Below are positions 8,365-18,280 of a DNA stretch of 64,000 nucleotides, one piece after another; within the stretch, counting starts at the first letter, position 1; each line of letters begins with the position of its first letter. Under the pieces are notes generated by a model, which was given only the letters and a program-made list of their open reading frames with translations, was not told where the DNA came from and did no database searches. The stretch comes from Salinimicrobium flavum. GTDB lineage: Bacteria > Bacteroidota > Bacteroidia > Flavobacteriales > Flavobacteriaceae. Position numbers and translations under genes: made by a program. The stretch is taken from contig NZ_JBHULT010000005.1 of assembly GCF_042684505.1 (NCBI RefSeq), positions 434,001-498,000 on the forward strand, read 5' to 3'.

Positions 8365-9165
8365 ATGAGCAAAGAGAATAAAGAAAAAGTTGTAGATAAG
8401 TCTATCAAAAGAAAGCATAAACTACAGGCGAAAGGTGTGAAGGTGTTCTATGATGATTTCATGGCTATTAAAGGTATAGATATGAACATCAGGGCGAATA
8501 AGGTCACTGCTTTTATAGGCCCTTCCGGCTGCGGAAAATCCACGTTCCTGAGATTGTTTAACAGGATGAATGATTATGTGGATGGCTTTAGAATGGAAGG
8601 GGAAATTTTGATTGACGGAAAGAATATCTACAAAAAGGATGTCAACGTAGAACAACTCCGGAAGCAGGTAGGTATGGTTTTTCAAAAACCGAATCCATTT
8701 CCAAAATCAATTTTCGAGAATGTTGCCTATGGTTTGAAAATTCAGGGAATCAAGGATAAGAAATTTCTTCAGGAGAAGGTTGAGGAGTCATTAAAAAAGG
8801 TGGCGCTTTGGGGTGAGGTGAAAGACGATCTTCAAAAATCGGCTATGGCGCTTTCCGGAGGGCAGCAACAAAGACTTTGTATTGCAAGGGCCCTGGCGGT
8901 GGAGCCTTCTATTATTTTAATGGATGAACCTACTTCTGCGCTAGACCCATTGTCTACAGCCAAAATTGAGGAGCTCATCTATGAATTAAAGGAGCAGTAT
9001 ACTATCGTTATTGTGACGCATAATATGCAACAGGCAGGAAGGGTCAGTGATTACACAGCATTTTTCTATCTGGGGGAATTGATTGAATATGACAAATCAA
9101 AAAAACTGTTCACCAATCCCGAAAAACAACAAACAGAGAATTATATCACCGGTAGATTCGGTTAA
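8365..9165 (+). CDS. pstB: Phosphate ABC transporter ATP-binding protein
   Basis: ATPase of the phosphate importer. Walker A is GPSGCGKST (52-60), the ABC signature is LSGGQQQRL, and Walker B with the catalytic Glu is IILMDEPTSALDP; all are intact. The 266-residue protein has an N-terminal lysine-rich extension of about 20 residues before the ABC domain, longer than in E. coli PstB. It lies between pstA and phoU in one operon. Confidence 0.96.
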   Translation: MSKENKEKVVDKSIKRKHKLQAKGVKVFYDDFMAIKGIDMNIRANKVTAFIGPSGCGKSTFLRLFNRMNDYVDGFRMEGEILIDGKNIYKKDVNVEQLRKQVGMVFQKPNPFPKSIFENVAYGLKIQGIKDKKFLQEKVEESLKKVALWGEVKDDLQKSAMALSGGQQQRLCIARALAVEPSIILMDEPTSALDPLSTAKIEELIYELKEQYTIVIVTHNMQQAGRVSDYTAFFYLGELIEYDKSKKLFTNPEKQQTENYITGRFG

Positions 9166-9178
9166 AAATTTTGAGCCT

Positions 9179-9862
9179 ATGATAAGTTTAGACCAACATA
9201 GAGAAGGATTAAATCAAACAGGGTTAGAGATGTTGCATCTTTGCACCAAGCAATTGGAGAATTCCCGGGAAGCTTTTTTTAATCATGACAATGATCTTGC
9301 AGAGGAAGTGCTGCATACAGAGAACAGGGTAAATGCCCTGGACCTGAAAATTGATCGCGACTGTGAGCGGTTTATTGCCTTGCACAATCCCGTAGCCAGT
9401 GACCTTCGATTTGTTCTTGCCCTGAGAAAGATCAATTTTGACCTGGAGAGGATAGGGGATCATGCCTTCGGAATTTCCAAGTATATTATCGAAGTAAACA
9501 CTCCCATTGATGATCGGCTGATGGAAAAGATGAGGGTTAAAGAGATGTTTGATGCCACCCTTTCTATGCTGGAAGATATCACTGATGCCTATAATGAAGT
9601 GGATACAAAGGTCGCCCGAAAGGTGTTCAAAAAAGACAAAACCCTTAACGAGATCAACATGCAATCGTTCGGAGTCATTTCAGAAGAGGTAAAAAAAGAT
9701 CCGAACCTTATCGACCAATTGATGTTATTATTTTCAGTTATTAAAAAACTGGAAAGAATAGGAGACCTAATCACGAATATTGCTGAAGAGATCATATTTT
9801 ACAGGGAGGCTGAGGTGTTAAAACATCAAAAGAAGAAGAAAGTTAGAAGAAGTAATGACTGA
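9179..9862 (+). CDS. phoU: Phosphate signalling/transport regulator PhoU
   Basis: PhoU links Pst transport to the phosphate-starvation sensor kinase and restrains uptake when phosphate is plentiful. The protein is all-helical with two PhoU repeats, each showing the metal-site pattern seen in LRKINFDLERIGDHAFGI and VIKKLERIGDLITNIAEE. The frame is open 32 codons further upstream, inside pstB, but ATG at 9179 fits the family's N terminus and lies 13 bases after the pstB stop. 227 residues. No phoB or phoR lies in the window. Confidence 0.94.
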   Translation: MISLDQHREGLNQTGLEMLHLCTKQLENSREAFFNHDNDLAEEVLHTENRVNALDLKIDRDCERFIALHNPVASDLRFVLALRKINFDLERIGDHAFGISKYIIEVNTPIDDRLMEKMRVKEMFDATLSMLEDITDAYNEVDTKVARKVFKKDKTLNEINMQSFGVISEEVKKDPNLIDQLMLLFSVIKKLERIGDLITNIAEEIIFYREAEVLKHQKKKKVRRSND

Positions 9863-9888
9863 TCAGTTAAGGATAAAGAAAAGAAAAG

Positions 9889-9910
9889 ACTGCGGAGGCA
9901 GTTTTTTTTT
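9889..9910 (+). terminator. Terminator of the porin-pst-phoU operon
   Basis: Arms ACTGC (9889-9893) and GCAGT (9898-9902) around GGAG, followed by a run of T through 9910. The stem is short but sits 27 bases after the phoU stop. Confidence 0.7.
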
Positions 9911-9973
9911 GCTCCAGGATCAAGATTATGACAACAGATTAATTTTGGTAAGGCAAACAGGATTAGAACAAAT

Positions 9974-9999
9974 AAAGGGCTTCCAATTGGCAGCCCTTT
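9974..9999 (-). terminator. Terminator of the receptor/lipoprotein operon
   Basis: Plus-strand arms AAAGGGCTTCC (9974-9984) and GGCAGCCCTTT (9989-9999) surround AATT with one mismatch. Read on the minus strand it ends the operon that finishes at 10026; the T-rich tail is weak (TTTATTTG). It may act in both directions. Confidence 0.6.
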
Positions 10000-10025
10000 A
10001 ACTTAATTTTTAAACCTGAATAGCT

Positions 10026-11963
10026 TTACAGGGAAGCTTCGATCCAATTCCATGCAGAGATATCCACTTTTGTGCCTGTGGTATAATCTCCGTCCGGAGT
10101 CGCATCAATACCATCTATTTTTACGTTGCCTAAAGCTCCACCATCCTTCATGTCCACCTTGGTGGTATATCCTTCAAGATACAGGTTAGATAAAGTGGCG
10201 CCAGATTCCTTCTTAAATTGCAAAGCGGTTCCTCCTGTGGTTGAAACAGCGGTCAAATTAACCAGATTTGGATTGTTGTTCGCTCCATCAGCTTCAACAG
10301 CGGTAGAGAAGTTATCAATGCTGTGATTTACATACACATTGGTAACGGTTCCCTTCCATCCTTCTGTCCAATCTACGGCATCATCTTCGTTGTTCTCAAG
10401 GTAAAGATTAGTAGCAGAAACAGTTCCTCCAAAAAACTCCACCCCGTCGTCAGCTCCGTTGATAACCGCAATGTTTTCAACTACAGTTCCAGATCCTACC
10501 GCGTAGAAAGAAACTCCGTTATATTGAGATTCTGAATTGATCTGGGCACCCGTTCCCGAGATCACAAGGTTTTTGATGCTTCCTGAGCTGTCTGTATCAT
10601 CATTTCCTCCATAGATAAAACCACCTACTTCAGCAGTTGCGTCTACACCTTCAGTAGTAGTAGCATTTCCAACCAAAGTCAAACCTCCCCAATCCCCGGG
10701 CATACCTTCCTCAGATGAGATCACAACCGGATTGTCTTCAGTTCCCTGGATATCGATCAATCCGCCTTTAAGAATGGCAATATAAACATCTGTTCCACCC
10801 TCTCTTGCGATGATCTTTGTTCCGGCAGGAATAACCAGTTTTGCACCGTTTTGAACGATGTATGAAGAGTTTAAGGAATAAGTGACAGCAGGATCAAGGG
10901 TCACAGTACCTTCAACTGTTCCCTGTAAAATGTTTGATTCTACACTTGACCTGTTGTTGATCCAATTGAAAGAAGCATGGGAAGTCGTGGCAGGGATAGT
11001 ATAGTTGGATTCGGGATCTCCAATATTTTTTTCTATGACAACGTTTTCCAAAGACCCGCTGTCTTTCATATCAATTGAAGTATCGTAGCCTGTCAAAGAG
11101 AGTCCTTCAAAAGTAGCTCCCGATTCCTTTTTGAACTGTAAAGCAGTACCTCCGGTAGTAGATACAGCTGTAAAGTTGACTATTGTGGGATTGTTATTGA
11201 CTCCGTCAGCTTCAATTGCTGTTGAAAAACCATCTATGGTATGTAAAACATACACGTTGGTGATCGTTCCGGTCCAGCCTTCTGTCCAGTCAACAGCATC
11301 ATCTTCGTTGTTTTCGAGGTAAATATCGGTAACTGAAACAGCCCCGCCGAAGAATTCCACTCCGTCATCGGCTCCGTTTTGTATAGCTACATTCCTTATG
11401 TTTGTTCCTGAACCCACCGCATACAGCGTCAATCCATTGTATTGAGAATCGGCGTTGATCTGGGCGCCGGCACCTTCTATTACCAGGTATTCGATAGAGC
11501 CTGAGTTGTCGGCATTATCAGAACCTCCGTACTGGAATCCACCCACTTCTGCAGTGACATTGGTACCTTCAGTAGTTACTCCTTTTCCAAGGATTACCAG
11601 ACCCCCCCAGTCTCCTGCTTTTTTATTTTCTGAAGTCATGATAACAGGGTTGCTTTCTGTACCGTTGATCACGATATCTGCATCCTGATGCACAGCGATG
11701 TAAACCTCTGTGCCTTTGTTGGCAACTATTTTGGTTCCAGCGGGAATGGTAAGTTTAGCCCCGGCCAGTACTTCGTAAGACCCTGTAAGTTGATATTCTA
11801 CGGAAGGGTCAAGAGTAACATCTTTATTGATTTCCCCCTTTAGCTCGTTGTTTCCAGCGACAGGAATGTCGATAATGGGATCATTATCCTCACTACAGCC
11901 GGTCAAGATCAAGCCGCTAAATACAAACATTAGGACAGCCAATGTGTTGTTCATTTTTTTCAT
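10026..11963 (-). CDS. Tandem-duplicated beta-helix surface lipoprotein
   Basis: A 645-residue lipoprotein with lipobox LTGC (Cys23) followed by SEDND, an acidic mature end that suggests surface display in Flavobacteriaceae. The rest is two homologous halves, about residues 40-325 and 345-630, each running from a TLDP..Y element through GDWGGL, AEVGGF.YGG, GSI..LVI and GADDGVEFFGG to NNEDDAVDWTEGW and GTALQFKKESGAT. The repeated short strands suggest a right-handed beta-helix. The function is not recognised. It is cotranscribed behind the TonB-dependent receptor (53-base gap), where a SusD-like protein would usually be, so it may be that receptor's substrate-binding partner (inference). Confidence 0.75.
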   Translation of the reverse strand: MKKMNNTLAVLMFVFSGLILTGCSEDNDPIIDIPVAGNNELKGEINKDVTLDPSVEYQLTGSYEVLAGAKLTIPAGTKIVANKGTEVYIAVHQDADIVINGTESNPVIMTSENKKAGDWGGLVILGKGVTTEGTNVTAEVGGFQYGGSDNADNSGSIEYLVIEGAGAQINADSQYNGLTLYAVGSGTNIRNVAIQNGADDGVEFFGGAVSVTDIYLENNEDDAVDWTEGWTGTITNVYVLHTIDGFSTAIEADGVNNNPTIVNFTAVSTTGGTALQFKKESGATFEGLSLTGYDTSIDMKDSGSLENVVIEKNIGDPESNYTIPATTSHASFNWINNRSSVESNILQGTVEGTVTLDPAVTYSLNSSYIVQNGAKLVIPAGTKIIAREGGTDVYIAILKGGLIDIQGTEDNPVVISSEEGMPGDWGGLTLVGNATTTEGVDATAEVGGFIYGGNDDTDSSGSIKNLVISGTGAQINSESQYNGVSFYAVGSGTVVENIAVINGADDGVEFFGGTVSATNLYLENNEDDAVDWTEGWKGTVTNVYVNHSIDNFSTAVEADGANNNPNLVNLTAVSTTGGTALQFKKESGATLSNLYLEGYTTKVDMKDGGALGNVKIDGIDATPDGDYTTGTKVDISAWNWIEASL

Positions 11964-12016
11964 TTTTCTGAATTTTAAGTTTAGTTTAATTGTGTTGTTT
12001 TTAAATTGATTAAAGA

Positions 12017-14818
12017 TTAAAAGCTATAGTTTACTCCAAGGCTTAAACTGGCTCCTCTCGTGTATGAACGAACGGTTTTTGTGGTCTCAATTCCGGTGGT
12101 GGATGGTCTGATCTTCTGGACTCTTTCACTTTCCGGGTTTAAAAGGTTTTTTCCGGTGAATTTCAAGCTCCAGTGCTCTCCCAGTTCCTGGCTGAATACT
12201 GCATTAAGTGTGACGAACCCTTTTTCAACGACTGCATCGTTGTAAAAAGTTTCACTTTCAGTTTGCCTTTCCGGAGCCCCTAAAGCGTAGATCTTGTCTG
12301 AAGCATAATTCGCAACAAGACTCGCCATGAACGGATTTTCGTTTCCGGCTATCAGGTTGATTGAACCGTTAAAGATCCAGTCTGATGCTCCTTCCAAACC
12401 GGTCTCAGTCAATCCTTTGTACTGAAAGGTTCTTATGAAGGTGCCATCAGCAGCCCTCACTTCTTTCAGGTCTTGTGAATGCCACATTCTGGAGGCATTG
12501 AATCCAAGATTAAGATCGTATGCCGCCCCATTTTTCATGGTGATCAATTCAAGTTTTGACTCAAGTTCAAGTCCGTAGATCTCGGCCTGTTTTCCGGCGT
12601 TGAAATAAGAGAACACACCTGCAGAACCTCTGTCTTGTACTTGATTAATAGGATCTTCAATCTTCTTGTAGAATCCGGTAAGGGAGATCAGCTGTCCTGC
12701 TGAGGGGAAATATTCCCACTTCAGGTCAAAATTGTAATTGTCGGATGCCTGCAGATCTGGGTTCCCACGCGTTACCTGTCCGGTTTGAGAAACATATTCA
12801 AAAGGAGCAACTTCCTTAAACTCCGGAAGAGTCAGGGTTTTGCTTGCCGCTAAACGAATGTTGTTCTTTTCATTTAAGGCATATCGCAAATTGAGAGCTG
12901 GATAGAAATTATTGTAGGTCATATGGGAAGAACCAATTCTTCCGGGAATATTTCCTACGTTATAAACAACATCCAGTTCATCTTGCTGATAGCGAACCCC
13001 TGCGTTGATGTTCAGTTGATCCAAACTGTAATTGAACATGGCGAAACCGGCCGTTGACTCCAGGTTAGCCCTGTACCGGTCTGCCTGTAAACTATTGTTG
13101 ATGTCCAGAGAACCGGTGTTTAGGTTGGCTTGTGTGAATACTTCTGAAATGTTGTCGATGGAGGAAGGAGTCAGGATCCCTGTAGAAGACTCTTCAAGTC
13201 CCAAAAACCTTGAAATGAAATCCCTTGCCTTGTATCTGTAATTTCCGCCAAAGCTTACATCCAGAGAATTCTCTTCATTTTTAAAGAACTGGAGTTTATC
13301 GGAAATAGATCCGTTGAATTCCTGGTCATCGATCTCCTGGTAACTTTTACGCTGTTGATATCCTCCGGTGTTTCCCAGATATACAACATCTTCATTAAAA
13401 TTAACTTCATTCCTGATACGGTTAGGTTCGTCGGCATTTACCATGTTAATACCGGCGGCCCAATTAAGGCTGTTTTTTTCGGTTATTTGGTGCTCTCCTA
13501 AAAGTTGGTTAACCCAGAGTCGGGTCTGTTTTGTATTCTGATCCCTTACGAATTGTGACAGTCCGTCTTTTGGATCTGTTTCTTCATAGATGTAACCTTC
13601 TCCATTCCTTCCTCCTTCAAATACGTTGTCTGATAGTTTATTAATGAATAGGCTGTTCCCTCTTATTCTATGGTCCTTGTTGAACTCGTAAGCAATAGTA
13701 GCGAGTCCGGTTGTGTTGGTGGTCTTTGAAAAGTTTTCGGCATCGGTGATGGAGTCGTTGATAAAATTCGCCCTGAATTCTCTGAACACTCCTTTTGTAT
13801 GTTCGAAGGAAACATCCTGTGATCCGGTGATCAATACCTCAAGTTTTTCCCCAATTCGCTTTCCTGCTGAAATATTATATTTATAGTTCATGGGGAAATC
13901 TGCTGTTCCCGGTGTCCAGTCCTGGTAAATCAATTTGTATTCAGACGCTTTTCCGCCGGTATAAAAACCGAAGTCCACATTTTTCATGTTGGTGGAAACT
14001 TTAAAATTGTTGAACACACCTTCTTTCATTACGTTGGTGTTTATTCCCGCACCTGCACCTACGCTTAATTCCTGTGATCCAACCAATTCACGAGTGGCAA
14101 TGTCGATATTTCCTGAAGCCTGGTCTGCGGAAGTGGTCGAGGAGTGCGTTTTACTGATACCTACACTCTGTATTACCCCTGTAGGGAAGAGTTCCAGGTC
14201 AATGTTTTTACGTTCCACATCATCAGATGGGATTGGGAGGCCGTTCAAGGTGGTGTACAGGTAACGGTCTCCCAACCCTCGTACAAAAATGTCACCCGAT
14301 GCTTCGCTACTGCTCACCCCCGAAATGCGGGTGGTGGCTGTTGCAACATCGGAAACGCCCAATTTGGCTAATTCATGGGCTCCTATACTTTCTTTTATTT
14401 CTATTGCTTTTTTCTGGTCCAGCAGCAAAGCAATTTCCGAATCCTTACGGGACACGGTTGTAATGACTACCTCGTCTAATGAGGCTGCGCTGGAACCTAA
14501 TTCGGTATTTACTTCGGTAACTTTTCCCGCAACCACTTTGACATTAGGTACTTCTATAGATTCATAACCCACAAAGCTGAATACCAGGGTGTACTCTCCG
14601 GGCTCCAGGGCATTCAGTACATATAATCCGTTAATATCTGTAGTGGCCCCTTTGGTGGTCCCTTTTAAAAGTATGTTTGCAAAGGGAAGAGGTTCCCCGT
14701 TCATTTCCTTGTCTGTTAGTTTTCCGGCGATCGTTCCGGTAGTTTCATTTTGCGCATGTAGAGCAAGGCTCATGAGTAAAGCGGCAGTAATGGTAAATAT
14801 TCTTATCATTTTTGTCAT
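12017..14818 (-). CDS. TonB-dependent receptor with CarboxypepD-reg domain
   Basis: An outer-membrane active transporter. A signal peptide (to about LALHAQ, residue 22) is followed by a carboxypeptidase-regulatory-like domain (about 28-112), a plug domain (about 140-250, with DIFVRGLGDRYLYTTLNGLP) and a 22-strand-type barrel ending in LSLGVNYSF. The 933 residues are typical. There is no SusD gene beside it; a duplicated beta-helix lipoprotein follows instead. Its operon converges on the pst operon and its upstream region shares two sequence words with the pst promoter, so phosphate or an organophosphate is a plausible substrate, but the sequence does not prove this. ATG at 14809 is an alternative start. 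Confidence 0.88.
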   Translation of the reverse strand: MTKMIRIFTITAALLMSLALHAQNETTGTIAGKLTDKEMNGEPLPFANILLKGTTKGATTDINGLYVLNALEPGEYTLVFSFVGYESIEVPNVKVVAGKVTEVNTELGSSAASLDEVVITTVSRKDSEIALLLDQKKAIEIKESIGAHELAKLGVSDVATATTRISGVSSSEASGDIFVRGLGDRYLYTTLNGLPIPSDDVERKNIDLELFPTGVIQSVGISKTHSSTTSADQASGNIDIATRELVGSQELSVGAGAGINTNVMKEGVFNNFKVSTNMKNVDFGFYTGGKASEYKLIYQDWTPGTADFPMNYKYNISAGKRIGEKLEVLITGSQDVSFEHTKGVFREFRANFINDSITDAENFSKTTNTTGLATIAYEFNKDHRIRGNSLFINKLSDNVFEGGRNGEGYIYEETDPKDGLSQFVRDQNTKQTRLWVNQLLGEHQITEKNSLNWAAGINMVNADEPNRIRNEVNFNEDVVYLGNTGGYQQRKSYQEIDDQEFNGSISDKLQFFKNEENSLDVSFGGNYRYKARDFISRFLGLEESSTGILTPSSIDNISEVFTQANLNTGSLDINNSLQADRYRANLESTAGFAMFNYSLDQLNINAGVRYQQDELDVVYNVGNIPGRIGSSHMTYNNFYPALNLRYALNEKNNIRLAASKTLTLPEFKEVAPFEYVSQTGQVTRGNPDLQASDNYNFDLKWEYFPSAGQLISLTGFYKKIEDPINQVQDRGSAGVFSYFNAGKQAEIYGLELESKLELITMKNGAAYDLNLGFNASRMWHSQDLKEVRAADGTFIRTFQYKGLTETGLEGASDWIFNGSINLIAGNENPFMASLVANYASDKIYALGAPERQTESETFYNDAVVEKGFVTLNAVFSQELGEHWSLKFTGKNLLNPESERVQKIRPSTTGIETTKTVRSYTRGASLSLGVNYSF

Positions 14819-14898
14819 ATTTCTTACCGCAAAGAAAGACCTGTAATGTAACTACAGGGTTAACTCACAATTATTTCATTATCATTTAAACATTATGA

Positions 14899-14933
14899 GA
14901 ATGTTACGAAACCGAATCCCGCTGCAGGTTATT
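14899..14933 (-). promoter_or_regulatory. Motif words shared with the pst promoter
   Basis: On the minus strand AATAACCTGC (14924-14933) and GTAACATTC (14899-14907) occur about 80-115 bases before the receptor start. The same two words, in the same order, precede the porin at 4346-4355 and 4358-4366. Spacing between the words differs (16 against 2 bases). It could be a shared phosphate-response site or chance. Confidence 0.3.
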
Positions 14934-15048
14934 ATTCTGAAATAGTTAGGGATCTTTTATGGTTCACATTTGGCAGAAGAAGCAGGGGTGAGCCTAAAAT
15001 GTTTGTGCATTTTATTAACTTGGGCAATCCTAAACTTAATCTGCAATT

Positions 15049-18000
15049 ATGAAAAGAACTCTTCTTCTGGTATTTTTTATAATACCATGTATGCTTCTGG
15101 GGCAGAAGCTTGATATGTCCCTCCTAAAAAATATGGAACCCCGTAATATTGGTCCTGCAGGAATGAGCGGAAGGATCACTGCAATTGATGCGGTAACCTC
15201 CAACCCTGATATCATTTATGCAGGTTCTGCTTCGGGTGGATTGTGGAAATCTACTTCGGGTGGAGTGACCTGGAAACCTGTTTTTGATGATCAACCCACT
15301 GCCTCGATTGGTGCAGTTGCCATTCAGCAGTCCAATCCTTCCGTAGTGTGGGTGGGTACCGGAGAAGGTAATCCACGTAACAGCCTTAACGGAGGCTATG
15401 GAGTGTACAAATCTCTTGACGGCGGAAAGACCTGGAAGAGTATGGGGCTGGAAAATACCCGTCATATTCACCGTGTAGTCATTGATCCCACAGATCCAAA
15501 CACGGTTTATGTAGGGGCTATAGGCTCTCCCTGGGGGGAACATTCTGAAAGAGGCCTTTACAGAACACGTGATGGGGGAAAATCATGGGAAAAAATACTT
15601 TTCACGAATAACCGAAGCGGAATTGCCGAGCTGGTGATGGACCCATCCAATCCAAACAAACTTATCGCCGCCATGTGGGAGCACAAAAGAGATCCCTGGT
15701 TCTTCCATTCCGGAGGTCCGGGATCAGGTCTCTACATAACTTACGACGGAGGAGACACCTGGAAAGAGATCACCTCAGATAAGGGTCTTCCTGAAGGAGA
15801 CCTGGGAAGAATGGGGCTGGCAATTGCCGCCAGTGATCCAGATAGGGTGTATGCCTATGTGGAAGCCAAAAAGAATGCTTTGTACAGGTCTGACGATGGA
15901 GGAGAGAATTGGACCATGGTGAACGATGATATGGATGAAATAGGAAATCGTCCTTTTTATTACGCTGAAATATATGTGGCACCCAATAATGAAAACCGGG
16001 TCTACAGCATTTTCACATATGTGAATGTTTCTGAAGACGGAGGAAAAAGCTTCAAGGAACTCATGCCTGCGTACGGGGTTTCCAACGGGATCCATCCCGA
16101 CCATCATGCATGGTACATCCACCCTCAAAATCCCGATTTTATGATGGATGGAAACGATGGCGGATTAAATATTACCCGTGACGGTGGAAAGACCTGGAGG
16201 TTTGTTGAAAATCTTCCCGTAGGACAGTTCTATCATGTATCTGTAGATAACGAGATCCCGTATAATGTGTATGGAGGAATGCAGGACAATGGCAGCTGGC
16301 GCGGACCTGCATACGTTTTAAAAGCCCAGGGGATCAGGAACTCCTATTGGCAGGAGATCTCTTTTGGAGATGGGTTTGATGTGGTGCCCGACAGGGATAA
16401 TAGCCAATATGGCTGGACCATGAGCCAGCAGGGTTATGTAAGCCGTTATGACTGGGTAACCGGGAACAATTACCTGGTTCGGCCAACCCATCCCGATCCT
16501 GAAGTAGAGCTAAGGTTCAACTGGAATTCAGCGATCAATATAGACCCCTTTGATAACAGCACGGTTTACTTCGGAAGCCAGTTCGTTCACAGATCAACAG
16601 ATAAAGGTCTCACCTGGGAAGTGATCTCTCCCGATCTCACTACCAATGATCCCGAAAAGCAAAAACAAATGGACAGTGGGGGATTGACTATGGATGCCAC
16701 CGGCGCCGAGAACCACACCACCATCCTGGTCATTGAGCCAAGTCCTGTAGAACAGGGAATGATCTGGACAGGGTCTGATGATGGTAAAGTTTTCTATACC
16801 CGTAATGGAGGCGGGGAATGGAATGAGGTATCGAAAAATTTGAAAGGCTTGCCTGCCGGAAGCTGGATCGCACAGATCAAAGCCTCTGCGCATAACAAAG
16901 GAGAAGCTTTACTGGTGGCAAATAATTACCGCCGTTACGACTATGAACCATACGTATACCGCACCAAAAATTATGGTAAGAGTTGGGAACGAATTGTTGG
17001 CAAGGATGACGCTTTAGGCTTCGCTCAATCCATAATAGAAGATCCTAAAGAGCCCAACCTGATGTTCCTGGGAACAGATGACGGTTTGTATATATCCCTG
17101 GATGCCGGGAAGAACTGGGAAAAATGGAAAAATGGCTTTCCTACGGTTCCTGTGAAAGACATGGTGATCCATCCAAGGGAGCATGACCTGGTAATTGGGA
17201 CTTTTGGCCGTTCTTTCTGGGTCCTCGATGATATTTCTCCTCTAAGAATGCTGGCCGGGAACGAAAACCTGCAACAGCAAATGAGATCTGAAGCCGCCGC
17301 ACCTTTACTAGAGGTCATAGCACCTTCCACGACCTATCTCGCCTCCATACAACAACCCACGGGACTTCGGTTTGGGGCTGATGCTACCTTCCAGGGTGAA
17401 AACAGGAGCAGGGGAGCGGAGATCAGGTACTTTTTTAAACCTGAAAAACAAGCGGAGAAAAAAACTTCCGAAGAAAAAGAAGAGGGTTCAGAAAAGGAAG
17501 AATCTGATGTCAAAAAGGATTCTGTTACCCTGAAGATCTATGACGGGGAAAGATTGATCAGAACTCTTAAAGAAGAAACACCAGATTCTACCGGGATCTA
17601 TTCTGTTCGTTGGTATCTTAATGAAAAAGGCGCTGACAGACCTTCCAGAAAAATAACAGAAAAAAACGGGGAGCCGGGAGGGGTTACCGTAGAACCCGGA
17701 ACCTATAAATTGGTTATGGACTATGCGGGCATGAAATCAACTGCTGATATCACTGTAAAAAGTGATCCAAGACTTGAACTTTCCGAAGCAGATATCAATG
17801 AGATCTATGCAGCAGAGAAAGAACTGGAAAGTAAAATGCAGCTTGCCGCAGATGCCGTAAAACAACTGGTGGAAAGCAAAAATACAGCTGAAGATTTTAA
17901 GTCACGTCTAAAGAAGGAAGACAAAGAAAAGTATAAAGAAGAGATCGAAGCTTCAACGGAAATGATCAAAAAGCTTGAAGAGAAGATCGCGTTGTTTCTT

Positions 18001-18267
18001 GGAGAAGAAGATGACAGGCAGGGTATTGTGCGTAGCCGTGAGATGAATGCGGTGAACCGGCTTAACCTGGCTGCTTCTTATGTGGGCAGTCGCCCTGCCG
18101 GGATTACCGGTACAGAAGATCAGTTGATTTCACAGGCAGAAACAGAACTCAAAGAGGCCCTGGAGCAAGTGAATTCATTCTATAAAAAAGAATGGCCTGC
18201 TTACCGGTCAAAAATGGAGCAGGTGGAGATTTCACCTTTTAAGGAGGTGAAGATGTTCAGTTTGTGA
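15049..18267 (+). CDS. Secreted VPS10/sortilin-like beta-propeller protein
   Basis: A 1072-residue secreted protein with signal peptide MKRTLLLVFFIIPCMLLGQ. Residues about 35-760 form a beta-propeller region rich in Asp-box (BNR) motifs, such as SLDGGKTW, TRDGGKSW, TYDGGDTW, SDDGGENW, TRDGGKTW and SLDAGKNW. A charged Glu/Lys linker (about 800-830), an Ig-like stretch and a C-terminal helical, coiled-coil-prone domain (about 905-1060) follow. Databases often label such proteins glycosyl hydrolase or sortilin-like, but no catalytic residues can be assigned. It is divergent from the TonB receptor and ends at a bidirectional terminator. Confidence 0.8.
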   Translation: MKRTLLLVFFIIPCMLLGQKLDMSLLKNMEPRNIGPAGMSGRITAIDAVTSNPDIIYAGSASGGLWKSTSGGVTWKPVFDDQPTASIGAVAIQQSNPSVVWVGTGEGNPRNSLNGGYGVYKSLDGGKTWKSMGLENTRHIHRVVIDPTDPNTVYVGAIGSPWGEHSERGLYRTRDGGKSWEKILFTNNRSGIAELVMDPSNPNKLIAAMWEHKRDPWFFHSGGPGSGLYITYDGGDTWKEITSDKGLPEGDLGRMGLAIAASDPDRVYAYVEAKKNALYRSDDGGENWTMVNDDMDEIGNRPFYYAEIYVAPNNENRVYSIFTYVNVSEDGGKSFKELMPAYGVSNGIHPDHHAWYIHPQNPDFMMDGNDGGLNITRDGGKTWRFVENLPVGQFYHVSVDNEIPYNVYGGMQDNGSWRGPAYVLKAQGIRNSYWQEISFGDGFDVVPDRDNSQYGWTMSQQGYVSRYDWVTGNNYLVRPTHPDPEVELRFNWNSAINIDPFDNSTVYFGSQFVHRSTDKGLTWEVISPDLTTNDPEKQKQMDSGGLTMDATGAENHTTILVIEPSPVEQGMIWTGSDDGKVFYTRNGGGEWNEVSKNLKGLPAGSWIAQIKASAHNKGEALLVANNYRRYDYEPYVYRTKNYGKSWERIVGKDDALGFAQSIIEDPKEPNLMFLGTDDGLYISLDAGKNWEKWKNGFPTVPVKDMVIHPREHDLVIGTFGRSFWVLDDISPLRMLAGNENLQQQMRSEAAAPLLEVIAPSTTYLASIQQPTGLRFGADATFQGENRSRGAEIRYFFKPEKQAEKKTSEEKEEGSEKEESDVKKDSVTLKIYDGERLIRTLKEETPDSTGIYSVRWYLNEKGADRPSRKITEKNGEPGGVTVEPGTYKLVMDYAGMKSTADITVKSDPRLELSEADINEIYAAEKELESKMQLAADAVKQLVESKNTAEDFKSRLKKEDKEKYKEEIEASTEMIKKLEEKIALFLGEEDDRQGIVRSREMNAVNRLNLAASYVGSRPAGITGTEDQLISQAETELKEALEQVNSFYKKEWPAYRSKMEQVEISPFKEVKMFSL

Positions 18268-18280
18268 TCAATTCAATAAA

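Noticed and set aside
9083..9178. N-terminal extension of PhoU
   Set aside because: The upstream codons overlap pstB and do not match PhoU's usual N terminus; the internal ATG at 9179 fits family length.
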